A model generated the notes under the pieces. The model was given only the letters and a program-made list of their open reading frames with translations. It ran no database searches and was not told the DNA's origin. Positions 1 to 10,760 of a DNA stretch of 64,000 bases are shown piece by piece. Location: assembly GCA_022925895.1 (NCBI GenBank), contig JAKSYS010000030.1:62001-126000 (forward strand), given 5' to 3'. Each line of letters opens with the position of its first letter. The stretch's first letter is position 1. Source of the stretch: Fragilaria crotonensis. Its lineage: Eukaryota; Bacillariophyta; Fragilariophyceae; Fragilariales; Fragilariaceae. Both the position numbers and the translations under genes were made by a program.

Positions 1-1278
1 GCGAAAGTATCACCCGATACCCCTCTACTCATTTGGCTCAATGGCGGACCCGGATGCTCCAGTAGCGATGGGTTTTTCCTTGAAAACGGACCAGTGCGGT
101 TTGAAAAACAAACTGATGGCCAGTGGAAGCTCGTACAGAATCCTTTTTCGTGGCATCTAGCGCCAGCATGGGTGCTTTACATCGACCAACCAGTGGGAAC
201 TGGCCTATCGGTGACACATTCACAAAACTACCCGAAAGACGATACAGAAGTCAACGTTGACTTTCACTTCTTTCTGGAGGAGTTCCTCCTCTTCTACGGC
301 GACTTCTTCCTGCAAGAGAATCGCCTTTCCTCGAGAAATCCTATTTTCTTCTCGGGAGAATCCCACGGTGGTCATTACATTCCAAGTATGATGGACTACA
401 TCTTGTCCAACCCAGTCCCAAGTCGGATCCAAATATCGTTTGGTGGGGCCGCCATTGGAAACGGGTGGATTGATCCATTCAACCAGTATGCTGCTGCGGA
501 GCAGGCATATGGTATGGGGCTTATCAATATGGCGCAAAAGGCTCATCTTGACGAGCAAGAGAAAGAATGTCAACGAAACCTTTCCAACCAAGTGTTGAAC
601 TCCCCCATTTGCTTCGCCTTGTTAGACACCATTGTGGAGCAGTCTCACGGAGCAAATGCCCCAACTCATGTTTCCATGTATGATGGAACTAGAGTGGAGA
701 GAAAGGGATCAGCGCGCATTTTTCCGAAGTACCACGATTTGGTGGAAAGTTATCTCGGACGCAGAACAGCGACAAGTGGGACAATCCAAGTGGATTACCA
801 AGAAGTGATGCGCGCCATCCATGCCACCGAGACCATTGAGGTGAATCAGCAGTACAAGGAATGTGCCGACCCTCCGTACGAAGCCTTGAAACATCAAGAT
901 GGATTGGGAGTGGTTCCTCAGATTGCTCGGTTGCTAGAAAACAATGTCCGTCTGATATTCTACAATGGCATGAATGACTTGGTTTGCAATCATATTGGAA
1001 CGGAGAAGGCTCTTATGAGGATTCCCTGGTCGCAGGCAGCAGATTGGTCGATGGCACCTAGATTCACTTGGAATTTGGAGACTGGCTCGACTCCTGCTGC
1101 ATACGTCCACGAGTACAAGAACCTAGTGTATCTCAAGATCCCAAATGCTGGCCACATGGTACCTCAGGATCAGCCTGAGGTGTCCCTCAAGATGATACAA
1201 AAGATGCTCCGGGGCGAGTCGTTTAAATTGTATCCGCAATACCTCGACCGAACGAATCCGGCGGAGACGTCGTGTTGA
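1..1278 (+). CDS. Serine carboxypeptidase (peptidase S10), 5' end outside window
   Basis: A secretory/vacuolar carboxypeptidase that removes C-terminal residues from peptides. The frame is open from base 1, so the N-terminus and any signal peptide lie outside the window. Counting codons from base 1, the substrate-binding motif NGGPGCSS lies at about codons 14-21. The nucleophile is Ser121 in GESHGGHY (bases 361-363), the catalytic Asp326 is in NGMNDLVC (976-978), and His385 is in NAGHMVPQDQP (1153-1155). The triad order Ser-Asp-His and spacing fit family S10. A His replaces the usual Tyr after the active Ser (GESHGG instead of GESYGG), a conservative change. The stop TGA is followed by AT-rich DNA. 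The frame is intact and identity is secure; substrate class is not deducible. Confidence 0.95.
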   Translation, partial: AKVSPDTPLLIWLNGGPGCSSSDGFFLENGPVRFEKQTDGQWKLVQNPFSWHLAPAWVLYIDQPVGTGLSVTHSQNYPKDDTEVNVDFHFFLEEFLLFYGDFFLQENRLSSRNPIFFSGESHGGHYIPSMMDYILSNPVPSRIQISFGGAAIGNGWIDPFNQYAAAEQAYGMGLINMAQKAHLDEQEKECQRNLSNQVLNSPICFALLDTIVEQSHGANAPTHVSMYDGTRVERKGSARIFPKYHDLVESYLGRRTATSGTIQVDYQEVMRAIHATETIEVNQQYKECADPPYEALKHQDGLGVVPQIARLLENNVRLIFYNGMNDLVCNHIGTEKALMRIPWSQAADWSMAPRFTWNLETGSTPAAYVHEYKNLVYLKIPNAGHMVPQDQPEVSLKMIQKMLRGESFKLYPQYLDRTNPAETSC

Positions 1279-1488
1279 GATTTTGGCACGTCATACACAA
1301 ATCTATTGTTAAAATAGCTGTACAATAGCAGATTAGACGTACAAGCAGAATCTAATCCACTTCGCTAATCAGTACATCAACAATGATAAAGGAATGAATA
1401 GGACGACTCCTTCATGTTGCTGTCGTGTGCTGCGCAATCGCCTTCTGTCAGCATGTCCTCAACACTTCTTCCCGAACAATAGTGCCGC

Positions 1489-1653
1489 CTATGATGCAGC
1501 ATCGTCCTTGGTACCTTGTCCTTTGTCTTTCTTGAGGCAGCCAACGGTGACTTTCTGAAAGAGTCGCGAAAACTTCTTCATCTTTTTGGCTTGATTGCTC
1601 AATCGTTGCATTTTCTTGCCGAACGCTAGAAGTTGTTTGGTGTAATCTGCCAT
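1489..1653 (-). CDS. Possible 54-aa lysine-rich microprotein
   Basis: An ATG-to-TAG frame of 54 codons. It starts MADYTKQLLAFGKK, has a basic middle with KKMKKF, and ends DDAAS. The central stretch (residues about 8-36) alternates hydrophobic and Lys/Arg residues, so it could form an amphipathic helix. It contains one Cys, has no signal peptide and matches no family I recognise. It lies 210 bp downstream of and convergent with the carboxypeptidase gene. The composition looks protein-like rather than random, but at this length chance cannot be excluded. Confidence 0.35.
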   Translation of the reverse strand: MADYTKQLLAFGKKMQRLSNQAKKMKKFSRLFQKVTVGCLKKDKGQGTKDDAAS

Positions 1654-2704
1654 GACGAATGTGATTGGTTTTTGGTTTTGACAAGTGGATGTTGAAACTC
1701 GAGGGCACGAAAGAAAGTTAGTTGACAGTCGATACGGATTACCTATGAGTGCGAATTGTGCGAGAAAGGTTCACCTCTGACATCCAAGGTGAATGCAGAA
1801 CAGCATTCTATGCATAGAAATGTTCTTGCTACAGAAGTAGTGTTCGTTTTGAAAAACACGATGACGTATTGCTCCGTCTTGGCCTCGGAAAATCATGTCC
1901 TTCGCAAAAATATTCTTCATGCATGAAAAATAGACGTTGTACTAATATATGATATATACTCCATTATCCCCTATTAGCTTTTTTGGGGTGCTGCTTGCTG
2001 TATGTACTACCGTTACTATGTAGTCGTATTCATACAAATATGAATATATATATGGATAACGGGGTGCGCAGTGCGCAGCTGTCTAATCACTCATCTGCTC
2101 ATCTGTGATGTCATGCTTAGAGAGTATACTCGTACTCTACATACAAGTTCATACTAAGGACGTTTTGATCGTTTGACAAATGAACAAATGAGACCATACC
2201 TTATACCTATGCTCGCTGGTACGGTAGATTTCTAGAAGCTATGTACTCCGAGTACTTGCCAATCCTACAGCATTTGATCTTTGATCCAGCTCCATAGCAT
2301 ACGAGCGTGGCCAGCACGGGAGCGTTGGATCCGGCACTGATTTCATCCCCTTTTGAGAGTAACAAACAAACTAGTTCTTGTCCTGCTCATGTCGCAGCAG
2401 CGCAACTGATGTCTTTGATGGTAGTGGCATTCACTTAGGAAAAACAGTACTCTGAACAACATAATGCAACAGAGTCGATCGCCGAAGCTATCGTGATCTC
2501 GTACAACATGGTTGCCCCTAACCCCGGCCCGTGCAGCACAGTCGATAGTAACCAAATACACAAGAATATCCCACAGCTGCTCAAGCAATGTATGCCCTAT
2601 GAAACATGACAAGAAGGCGCACCATCTTCACAGTAGGTCGGTCGACGCAATCATGGCAGCGCCTCAAAACCTGGCGCGTCCATGATTCGAGTATCCGTGA
2701 TCGA
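1654..2704. other. Intergenic, no gene recognised
   Basis: About 1 kb between the possible microprotein and the LRR gene. It is AT-rich with ATATAT runs near 1950-2055. I see no coding similarity; the open frames here are short and lack motifs. Confidence 0.5.
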
Positions 2705-5700
2705 CTAGCCCGATCTGAACCTAGATCTACGATTGAGGGTCACATCGCTGACCACGGCGTCGCCCAGTGGGTCAGTTATTCTGGTAAGTGGGAAAGAAAC
2801 GGACACCAATGTTCCGTCGTCTTCGCATATGACTCCACTCCTAACAAAATTCAATTGTCAGCGAACTGATCACAAGGCAGTCGGTAGAAAGTCTCGCAAC
2901 TTACCAATGGCAGACGTTAACCTCCGTATTCCATCGAAGGACTTCGTTCTTATCCCATAATTCTCCTCCCATGACATCGTGCAGCATCGAAAGCAAATCC
3001 TCAACATGCAATTCAACACACTCCACACTTCCGAGGTAGATTGTAGTTTTGCCGTTCGGGCATTTTGTGCAGGAGTCGTTGGAATCGTTGGCGAAGCCTT
3101 CTGCGTGGTAGTACCCGAGCGGACAAAGGATGCCGTCGCATCCATAGCTTCGAGTTCGCCCCCCCATTGATCTGGACACTAGCACATAGCGCTTGCGGAA
3201 TTGGGTCATGGATTCGATTGCCGCCCAGACGAACGTCTTTAAGACTTCGAATACGGCCGTAAGAGGACGGAATAGGTCCCGAGATGGTGTTGAACGACAC
3301 GTCAATCCATGTGAGATAATGCAACGTGCCGATTTCCTCCGGTAGTCGCCCCGTCAACTGGTTGTGCTTCAAGTGTAATACTTGCAAACCCTTAATCTGG
3401 GCAATGGTGGACGGAAGTGTGCCCGTAAGCCGATTGTTGGACATGTGGAGTCCCAGTAGTGCTGAGCAGTTTCCGATTTCAGATGGAATCGTCCCGCTTA
3501 TGGCGCAAGCATCAAGTTCCAAACTCTGTAGAGCGGAAAGCTGGCCGATGGTGGTCGGGATCGTCGTCGTCAGTGGAAGTTGACCCAAGAAGCACTCCAG
3601 TAGGCTCGTTGCCCTGCCAATTTCTTGAGGAATAGAACCACTCAACAGATTTGCATTCAGATGAAGCTTTTCCAAATGAGGCAGACTGAATAGTTCCGAC
3701 GGGGATTTCGCCAGCGAACTGGCTGTTCGCAAGATTTAGGTCCTGCATGTTCAACAATCTCCCGATTTCGGTAGGGATGGATCCTACTAACCGAGGACAA
3801 TACGACAAGTTCAATATCCGCAACTTGGAAAGCAGCCCAATCTCAGTGGGAATTGAACCTCGAAGGAAGCTCCTCTGTCGAAAGCTAATCACTTCCAAGT
3901 TGCTCAACAACGAAAGTTCAGCCGGTATGCCGTGGCACTCATGGTCAGGAGCTTCGTTGCCATCGGCATCGGAACAAACAGCCGCATCCGTCAAATCGAT
4001 TTGAGCAACTTCAGTACCGGAACATGTGATTCCTGGTAGTTCGCAATCGGGAATCGAGGAATCTATCCAATCGCTGAACTTTGCACCCCAATGCATTCCA
4101 CCATTTTGTAGAAAGAAATAGTAAAGAATCTCACGGGGAGATAGTATTCCATCCCCGTTCGCATCTCCAATCAGAAAGGTGGTACCTTCGCAAGTTGTCT
4201 GTCCAAGATAATTCGAATCAGGAGATGTGCCATCGCTAGCAGATCGTTGGCATACTCGGCATGCTCCATTATTATCTGCCGCGCCATGCGGGTGGAACGT
4301 TCCGGCAGGACAGAGAATGGCATCGCAGCCAAACACTGGAACGTGCGCGTTCCAACTTTCTTCACCGCATAGTCCCATAGGGATGAATCCTCGCAGTTTG
4401 TTGGACGTCAAGTTCAGAACTTGAATATCAGACAAACGCCCGAGTTCGATCGGTAGGGTGCCGGAAAAAGAATTGTACGGCGATGAGAACGCAATAAGTT
4501 CTGTCATGAGACCCATCTCAGACGGCAGAGTTCCTGTCAGTGAATTGAAGCTTATGTCAAACAGGTTCAATGACCTGCGCAACCCCACCAACAAAGAAAC
4601 AGGGAATGTGCCAGTGAAGCTATTGGCGCTTAAGTCCAAGCTACCCAAGTTACTCATCCTGGACCACATGACGCTTCCATCTCCATCGAAATCGTTATCA
4701 TCAGGGATAGAGCCAATGAGCATATTGTCAGCGACGGATAGTTCCTCCAAACTTTCTAGCTTTGTAAGCTCGATAGGGAAAGTCCCAGTAAGCTTATTCA
4801 ATTCCAGTTGTAACCGCATTAGTTCGGATAGACGTCCAAGTTCTGTTGGAATAGTCCCTTCCATGTCGTTTTGTTGAATATACAAGTATTGAAGGTGAGC
4901 CAGTGCTGCAATCTCGGTTGGAATTTCACCAGCAATACGGTTGTTGTACAGAAATAGGCCGACTATTTGAGAGAGGTGACCAACGTCGGAGGGAATTGTC
5001 CCGGTTATCATGTTGTCAGACACGTCCAGCATAGACAATTTCTTCATTTTCGTCAGATAGAAGTGAAGTGGCCCTTCCAGCATATTGTTGTCCAACCACA
5101 ATTCTTGCAAGTTCTTGTACAGTTTACTCAATTGCCACGGCACACCTGTCAAACTATTGGAACTCAAATCAAGAAAACCTAATTTGACCAGATCTCCGTA
5201 AGTTGCCGGAATGGTCCCATGTAGGAGATTGCCTCGCAAGTTCAAGCGTCGCAACTCTGTCAGCATGAACAGTTCTTCCGGTAACGTTCCTGGGCATTCC
5301 AATTCGGGCAAATCGATTTTGGTGACGAGATGTGGTGCCGACCAACGGTGCTCCTCTGCTGAACCCCAGGCGTATGGTACGTCAATTTTTCCATCAAATT
5401 TGAGTTGAATTCGAGGTTGGTCGCGTTCCGAGGGGCGAATGTCACCACACGTGATTCCTTCCCAGTCACACACATCTACCGTGAAGTCCATCCAATTTCT
5501 CAAATTTTCGAGACACGGCGTCTGCGATTGGAAGTCCTCTGGGGGTTTGTAGTCTGTGCCATACGACAAAGCGTAGTAGAGCAGCTCCAAAATTACCCGT
5601 TGTGACCAACGCTGCTTCGAAAGTAGGTAATAGTTCAACTCTTCTCCAATTCTGTCGCCTGAGTACTGCCGCATAAATCGAGGGACCGAAACCTTGACCA

Positions 5701-5917
5701 AGCCAAAGTGAGGGTCTTTGTATTGGCACGTGGTAGCATTTCCATCATAAGTGAACTTGAACATGACCTTGCGAGTTCTCCCGTTGCCATCCGTGGCCCG
5801 AGTTTGGCCCCGATCCGATGTTGACACCAATACTAGTTGCAAGGCTAGCATTGATGTGATAAAAAACAGTCTCATTCGCCTCGCCATTGTTGTGGCATGC
5901 ATGGCACGGACACGCAT
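2705..5917 (-). CDS. Secreted LRR receptor-like protein with repeated Cys-rich/EF-hand modules (two frame breaks)
   Basis: A predicted extracellular leucine-rich-repeat protein, probably for recognition or adhesion. The start is the first ATG (5917), followed by a signal-peptide-like stretch at residues about 15-33. A cap motif VCDWEGITC lies near residue 150. Next come plant-type LRRs (SGxIPxEIGxLxxL), a Cys module GCDAILCPAG...YLGQTTC, an EF-hand-like DANGDGILSPRE, a second cap (LPGITC), more LRRs, and a second Cys module GCDGILCPLG...YLGSVEC. The final cap VCHW-SGVIC is split by an intron at 2841-2904 (GTAAGT...TTAG), after which exon 2 runs to TAG at 2705. The frame shifts at about 3700 (CCCC run) and at the C7 tract 3159-3165. 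Deleting one base in each run rejoins the modules. No transmembrane segment is visible. Confidence 0.8.
2841..2904 (-). other. Intron of the LRR gene
   Basis: On the minus strand the donor is GTAAGT and the acceptor TTTTGTTAG. The exon junction rebuilds a Trp codon inside the cap motif HW-SGVIC. That motif matches the equivalent caps earlier in the same protein, so the intron is well supported. It is 64 bp long. Confidence 0.75.
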
Positions 5918-6695
5918 GGCTTGTTCCAGTTCGCGGTTAGTGTTTGATATGGAACCTCTCCACTCTAAATCGACAAGCAAATACTGCTTCGATTTCGAAT
6001 GTTGATTCAGTTGAGTGCTCTCAACTCTTGTTTAGTCCTGCTATTATGGCAATAGATACTTCTGAGTCGATAACATTGAATTCACAATACAGACCGACAG
6101 CTACACTGCGATATCCAGTGGTTCGTTGTGGCTCTGTGATGAATGATATGTACTGTACATTTCGAGCCGCTTTTTGTAAGATTTCTGCTGCGTAGTACTA
6201 CAAGTAGTACTCCAGTACAGCGTATGTCGATGGCAATGAAAGGGTGCTGCTATGCATATGCATATGCATACTCGTACGTGCTATGCATACGACCAGATAC
6301 CTTGTACTGTACGGGAATACTGTCGTAAACAAGTCATGAAATCGTACTCCTACTCCGAGCTCCGAGTACAACGCGTATGATACATGTACCATTACAAATG
6401 TGTATTGTGTGACGTATGTATGACACATACTTGTCATCCGTTCGGTGCTGGTATGTTATACGTGACACTACAGTATCACACTGTGATACCTCATACAACT
6501 CCTATTGGTACAAGCATTTTACGAGTACGGAAGTACGACATGGATGATCCGCAATCCGCATGCATCCCCACTCCCCACAAGCACGATCCGGAATCCGAAG
6601 AACAAGCAAGCATAAAAATGCGAACCCTCAGCGAAATCCACCAAATCTTGCACCAACTTCTGTACAACAAAAAACCAACATCCATTTTCGAGACC
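5918..6695. promoter_or_regulatory. Divergent intergenic region between LRR and VOC genes
   Basis: A 0.78-kb spacer between two genes transcribed away from each other, so it should hold both promoters. It contains a TATGCATATGCATATGCATA run (about 6252-6271) and several GTAC-containing palindromes. I see no coding motif. Confidence 0.4.
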
Positions 6696-7406
6696 ATGCT
6701 CAAGTTTGCTTCACTATCTCTCGCGGTAGCACGACGTTGCGCTCCGCGGCATCCATACAAATATCGTCTGTTCTCAACAGCAAGACCTTTCCGGATTCTA
6801 GGCTTGCAACAAATCGCGGTGGGAGCCTTGGAGAAGGAACCTCACGAACTTGTGGGTCAATGTATTCGGTCTCCCCAGGTCACCTTTGTATCTGCTTCCG
6901 AAAATGTTGATGAAGATATCCTATCGTTGGGTGAACCCCTACGCCGTCGAAGTCGATCTCATGACGCCGCTGGATGCTGACAAGAGTCCAAAGGTATGTT
7001 AACAAGCGCTACATTCCTGAGTGTATTGTCGTTCGGTATTGCTCAAAATTATCTTCTATCCAGGTTCATTCTCCAGCTCTCAATCATATTGGTCTATGGG
7101 TAGATGATTTGGAATCAGCTGTGTCGATGCAGGAGAAAGGTAGGTCATGTTGTGGAATTTGGAGACAAGTAGAGTGTACGATTCACATGCGAACGGACCA
7201 TCGGTATCCTAACACCATTTCTGCAAACCTTGTCGGGCAGGTGTTCGGTTCACGCCAGGAGGAATTCGCCCAGGAGCTTCAGGTCATAACGTCACATTTA
7301 TTCATCCAAAAGGAAATGAAGCATCCCCATTGGCGGCGCAGGTGTCTTGATTGAACTCGTTCAAGCACCAGCCGATGTGATTGCCGCACTTTCTCCGGAC
7401 AAATAA
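6696..7406 (+). CDS. VOC/glyoxalase-family protein, lactoylglutathione-lyase or epimerase-like (frame-broken)
   Basis: A vicinal-oxygen-chelate enzyme, likely mitochondrial. The ATG at 6696 begins an Arg/Ser-rich presequence ([19 protein letters not shown]) followed by the first VOC strand, [12 protein letters not shown]. Recognisable blocks follow: [67 protein letters not shown] and [10 protein letters not shown], ending in [10 protein letters not shown]. Introns are 6994-7063 (GTATGT...CCAG) and 7241 is the first base after the second intron (7141-7240, GTAGGT...GCAG). The blocks sit in different frames: breaks at about 6842, 6877, 6935 and in the CCCC run near 7330. The family is clear. 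The exact reaction (glyoxalase I versus methylmalonyl-CoA epimerase-like) is not. The stop is 95 bp from the convergent next gene. Confidence 0.75.
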
Positions 7407-7501
7407 TAATCCAGCAGAATCACTTAAAATTGCAAATTCAAACCTGTTTCTTTCCGCTTTGATTCAACTCCTGTTGACGATCGTCCGCCTTATCTTGCGC
7501 G

Positions 7502-8468
7502 TTATGTCTCTTCGTTTGTCAACCACGTCGATGTGGAATTGGCATAATAATCTTCTTGATCGTCGACGACCTCCGTCCGACGGACAAATTCTCGATCAAA
7601 TCGCAACAGTCGTTCCTTGAGCAACCATGATTCGCGATTGCTACCAGCACCTGTTGCTGTGTTCCCACCACCGTCCGCAGACGGCGAGACGAGGAATCCG
7701 CAAAAGGCACAGAAATCGTAGCCCTCGTCGGCGCAGGAAATGCGACCACAATACAGACAATTCGTTAATGGTTTGTGAATAGTCCCATAACAACCACACG
7801 CGCGATGCTACACCTTGGGAGGGGAGCTATTGGGAGAAGTGGTTTGGTTGGCGGTGTAATTTTCTGTTCGACAATGTTCACCTGAGTGGACATTGGTGCT
7901 TGCTTCACAGGTTGAGGTGGAGCTGGTTTCTTGGCTGCTGTATCGGATGGCTTGGGAGGCGGAGGAGTGTTACTCTTCGTGGCGCTCGCAGATGGTGTAG
8001 AAGTCTTTGGGGCTGGCTTTCTGTTGTTAAGTTGCGTTTTTCGCTCTTGTACTTTATCGTTCCTTTTAACACCCTCCATGTAATTTTCCTGCCTTTGTCG
8101 AGCGGGTCCACTTTCGTCTGTGGCTTTGTTCACAGATTGTTGCGAGATCGAAGTGGCCGAGCTGAGACTCTCACCCCGTTGAAACTTTCCCACATCTTCA
8201 ACAAATAACCTGACATTTTCACCGTCCTGGCCTAAAAGCTGAGACAGATACGCTCGCAGATCCTGAAGCAATTTATAACAAGATGAGATAAAGACGCTGA
8301 CGCCATCCTCGCATAAAACACAAAAAAACTGCGTAAAACAGATCTCACCTCACTCGATTCTATCGAGAGCAAATGCTCCAGTACATCTTGTGCCCCGTCT
8401 GCGAAACCTAAGAGATCTGCTAGCTTCTCTGTCAACGTTTCCTTGGCGCTGCTCACTGTATCGCTCAT
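7502..8468 (-). CDS. TRIP4: ASC-1/TRIP4-like protein with C2HC5 zinc finger (frame break before finger)
   Basis: Activating signal cointegrator 1 is a transcription coactivator and ribosome-quality-control (ASC complex) subunit. Exon 1 (8349-8468, 40 codons) encodes a helical N-terminus ending LEHLLSIESSE. An intron (8263-8348, GTGAGA...TTCAG) precedes DLRAYLSQLLG, which fits the N-terminal domain. A Lys/Pro-rich linker (KPAPPQPVKQ) follows. The zinc finger reads ACGCYGTIHKPLTNCLYCGR then ISCADEG...CAFCGF, matching the family pattern CxC-x-GTxH-NCLxCGxIxC-EG-CxFCG. A one-base break near 7810 puts the finger in another frame. After it come about 60 residues to TAA at 7502. The spacer to the divergent methyltransferase gene is 385 bp. 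Confidence 0.82.
8263..8348 (-). other. Intron of the TRIP4-like gene
   Basis: GTGAGATC donor after the 40th codon and CTTCAG acceptor, 86 bp, phase 0. It joins IESSE to DLRAYL, giving a continuous helical domain. Confidence 0.75.
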
Positions 8469-8853
8469 CTTGATGGAGAATGCAGCAATTCGACTTCAGA
8501 GTTTGGAATTTGGTACACGGTAGAATTACTCGGTATTTCGGCATCTATCCGAATCCAACGGTACAAGTGCTGTTAAGTACTCCGAGTACAAGTACAGAGT
8601 ACGAGTAGTGCATTTCGTTCATTCTACTGTACTGGGTACTTAGCAACTGGTTGTACTGTAGTATGAACAATTCTTGTCGTACCAGTACCAGGTACTGTAC
8701 GTGACTTTTCTATAGCCTGCGCCAATTTCTGGGCTGAAGGCTGAAGCGTGACTGAATGAGGAATCGACAACTCGCGACTAAATTCTCTTGATGGCCGTCC
8801 GTCCGCTCAAAACTGCGTGACTGACGTTTGTGTCGAGTGAATTTAATTCAACC
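8469..8853. promoter_or_regulatory. Divergent promoter region
   Basis: A 385-bp spacer between the TRIP4-like gene and the methyltransferase gene. Its first part (8575-8705) is dense in GTAC palindromes; otherwise there is no identified site. Confidence 0.4.
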
Positions 8854-9855
8854 ATGGCGACAATGAGTGCGGTTATCCTCGTTTTCGTTTTATCACGCGC
8901 CGCAACCAGTTTTTCAATAGGATCCCATATCCTTTCTCCACGAAGAGCGACACGGTCGTCGACAGCAACAACGACAGGCCTCCATTTGCAACCTGTGGAA
9001 GATCCCAACGCCAAATTGTCCACAAAATCGTTGGCGGGTGTGCTATATGAGGATGTTTTGCAGGGTCTGTATCGGTTGTACCCACCCTCCGACTATGCTG
9101 ACCGCAATGCCGTATCTCGAGCTGGGGGTTACTGGCCATTTATCAAAGAGGGCGAAGAACCACCATTGGAACTGACGTATGGTGAATTCGATTTGCCTTT
9201 CTTCGCAGAAATTCTTGATGCGGCCCATCGTTTCTCGGTCACTGACGGGAAGAATTCCGGAAGTTGGGCTGGAAAGACATTCTGTGACATTGGAAGTGGA
9301 ACTGGTCGATTGGTCGTGAGCGCGGCAGCGCTGCATCCGAATCTAGCGCTCAGTCGGGGTGTTGAGTATGTTGAGAATTGTCATGATTTGGCGGTCAAGA
9401 TGGTGTGGAAATGCCGCAAGGGATTGGCCGTGACTGATGAAAGATCCTTACCACTCGCACCGATTGACCTAACCTGTGGATCGATTGGCGACCCTGCCAC
9501 ATTCATTGGGGACGTGGATGTGGCCTTTGTTTCATCGTCAGCTATGCCAGCGGAGGTGTTGGCAATGATAAGTAGAGCCGTTGGAACGCAATGCAAGGTG
9601 GGGACTGTTGTAGTGAGCACAGACTATGAGATTCCCACAGAGGGAGTTGTGGATGGAAAGACTTACCGATTGGAGCTACTCGATACCATGGATGGTTACT
9701 GTTGGATTGTAGGCGGAACCAGCACTGCGTATTTCTACCGACTGGTGGAATCATGTAGTTCCCCAGCTCCGCCGCCTCTTCCAGTAGTGCCCAACCCGAC
9801 GCCTCTTCCAGAAGTGCCCAACCCGACGCCCCCTCCCGATCAACTACTTTTCTAA
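8854..9855 (+). CDS. SAM-dependent methyltransferase, DOT1-like fold, probably plastid- or ER-targeted
   Basis: A class I methyltransferase. The ATG at 8854 sits in a strong context (ACCATGG). The N-terminus is hydrophobic (MATMSAVILVFVLSRA) and ends AATSFSIG, which resembles the ASAFAP cleavage motif of diatom plastid presequences. A Ser/Thr/Arg-rich transit-like stretch follows. Motif I, FCDIGSGTGRLV, and the following acidic strand, RGVEYVENCH, resemble the DOT1/histone-methylation fold; that similarity does not prove a histone substrate. A motif-IV-like VDVAFVSSSAMP lies further on. The C-terminus carries a short proline-rich repeat (PNPTPLPEVPNPTPPP) made of near-identical DNA units at about 9775-9840. 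The frame is intact. The stop is 35 bp from the convergent gene. Confidence 0.8.
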   Translation: MATMSAVILVFVLSRAATSFSIGSHILSPRRATRSSTATTTGLHLQPVEDPNAKLSTKSLAGVLYEDVLQGLYRLYPPSDYADRNAVSRAGGYWPFIKEGEEPPLELTYGEFDLPFFAEILDAAHRFSVTDGKNSGSWAGKTFCDIGSGTGRLVVSAAALHPNLALSRGVEYVENCHDLAVKMVWKCRKGLAVTDERSLPLAPIDLTCGSIGDPATFIGDVDVAFVSSSAMPAEVLAMISRAVGTQCKVGTVVVSTDYEIPTEGVVDGKTYRLELLDTMDGYCWIVGGTSTAYFYRLVESCSSPAPPPLPVVPNPTPLPEVPNPTPPPDQLLF

Positions 9856-9890
9856 TCTGGAAACAAGTTAATCCAAGCTCCTATTATTCC

Positions 9891-10703
9891 CTATTTGGTG
9901 ACAGCGTAGCCAAAGGTTTGTGACCCAAAGAAGGTTAGATAGGGAGGGGACTCGTCTCGCGGACGGAACAAGCTTTTAGCAGAATCCCAATAGGAAGCAT
10001 GCACGAACGCTCTTGTGACTTCACAGAATACCAGATAATGTTCGTCATCAATAACATGCGCCTCCTTCATCATAGAATACACGCGACAATGTAAATGAGC
10101 AACAGTACCATCGATTGCAATTATATTGGATTCCTCTGAGGTTCGCATTCCGCATGGAACTGCCTGGAGCCCACTGATGCCCGGCGAGTTTCGTTGCTTC
10201 TTCTTTGCCTGTCGCTTACTGACTAACAATGGAGGCTCTTGCACGGGTTGCTCTGCAATTGCTTGTGGCAGTTCTTCCGAGGAATTGGGCATGAATTTTG
10301 ATCCCCATTTACCGGACGTGCCTCCCACCTCTCGAACCAAAGATTCCATTCCCTTGACAGGCACCGAAAGTGAAAACACGGAGCCTTCGGATAGTAGTGA
10401 CGCTGAATGCCTCCTCCGATTGAGACTAAACATGAAACGGCCTTGATTATTCGTTGCCGTCAGCCATGACAGCACCATGACGTTTCGACAATCAGGAGTG
10501 CATATTGACAAGAAGCACACGGGGTTGGTGTATAGCAATCGACTTAAGTGTTTGGGCTCGTTCAGTTCGATCCATTCTTCGGCAGCGTTGGAAGGTTCGC
10601 CTGAAGTTGTCGTCAACGACATCGTCGAAAATAGACGCTGGAAAAGTTGTGATGTGCCTGTCTGTCCGTAACCCGAAAATGCGACGGGCAGTAGGACAGA
10701 CAT
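9891..10703 (-). CDS. Flavin-reductase-like (FMN-binding split barrel) protein
   Basis: A protein of the DIM6/NTAB flavin-reductase domain family, expected to bind FMN. The first ATG is at 10703. The N-terminal 30 residues (ending QLFQRLFSTMS) could be an organelle presequence. The core has NPVCFLSICTPD, NVMVLSWLTATNNQG and FMFSLNRRRHSASLL, the usual order for this fold. The middle holds a basic insertion (KRQAKKKQRN) not typical of bacterial members. The C-terminal part has HVIDDEHYLVFCEV, then ends GYAVTK. The frame is intact. It lies 57 bp downstream of the pseudouridine synthase gene on the same strand. Substrate unknown; a small eukaryotic subfamily of unassigned role is likely. Confidence 0.75.
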   Translation of the reverse strand: MSVLLPVAFSGYGQTGTSQLFQRLFSTMSLTTTSGEPSNAAEEWIELNEPKHLSRLLYTNPVCFLSICTPDCRNVMVLSWLTATNNQGRFMFSLNRRRHSASLLSEGSVFSLSVPVKGMESLVREVGGTSGKWGSKFMPNSSEELPQAIAEQPVQEPPLLVSKRQAKKKQRNSPGISGLQAVPCGMRTSEESNIIAIDGTVAHLHCRVYSMMKEAHVIDDEHYLVFCEVTRAFVHASYWDSAKSLFRPRDESPPYLTFFGSQTFGYAVTK

Positions 10704-10760
10704 CGGAGGTGGTTTCAAGCTTCAAGAATCCAGATTGATCGCAGTAGCGGTAGCCTCCAA

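Noticed and set aside
220-897. Open minus-strand frames within the carboxypeptidase gene
   Set aside because: They mirror the real gene on the other strand and have no motifs of their own.
6384-6695. N-terminal extension of the VOC frame upstream of ATG 6696
   Set aside because: Low-complexity translation of the spacer; the presequence and domain begin sensibly at 6696.
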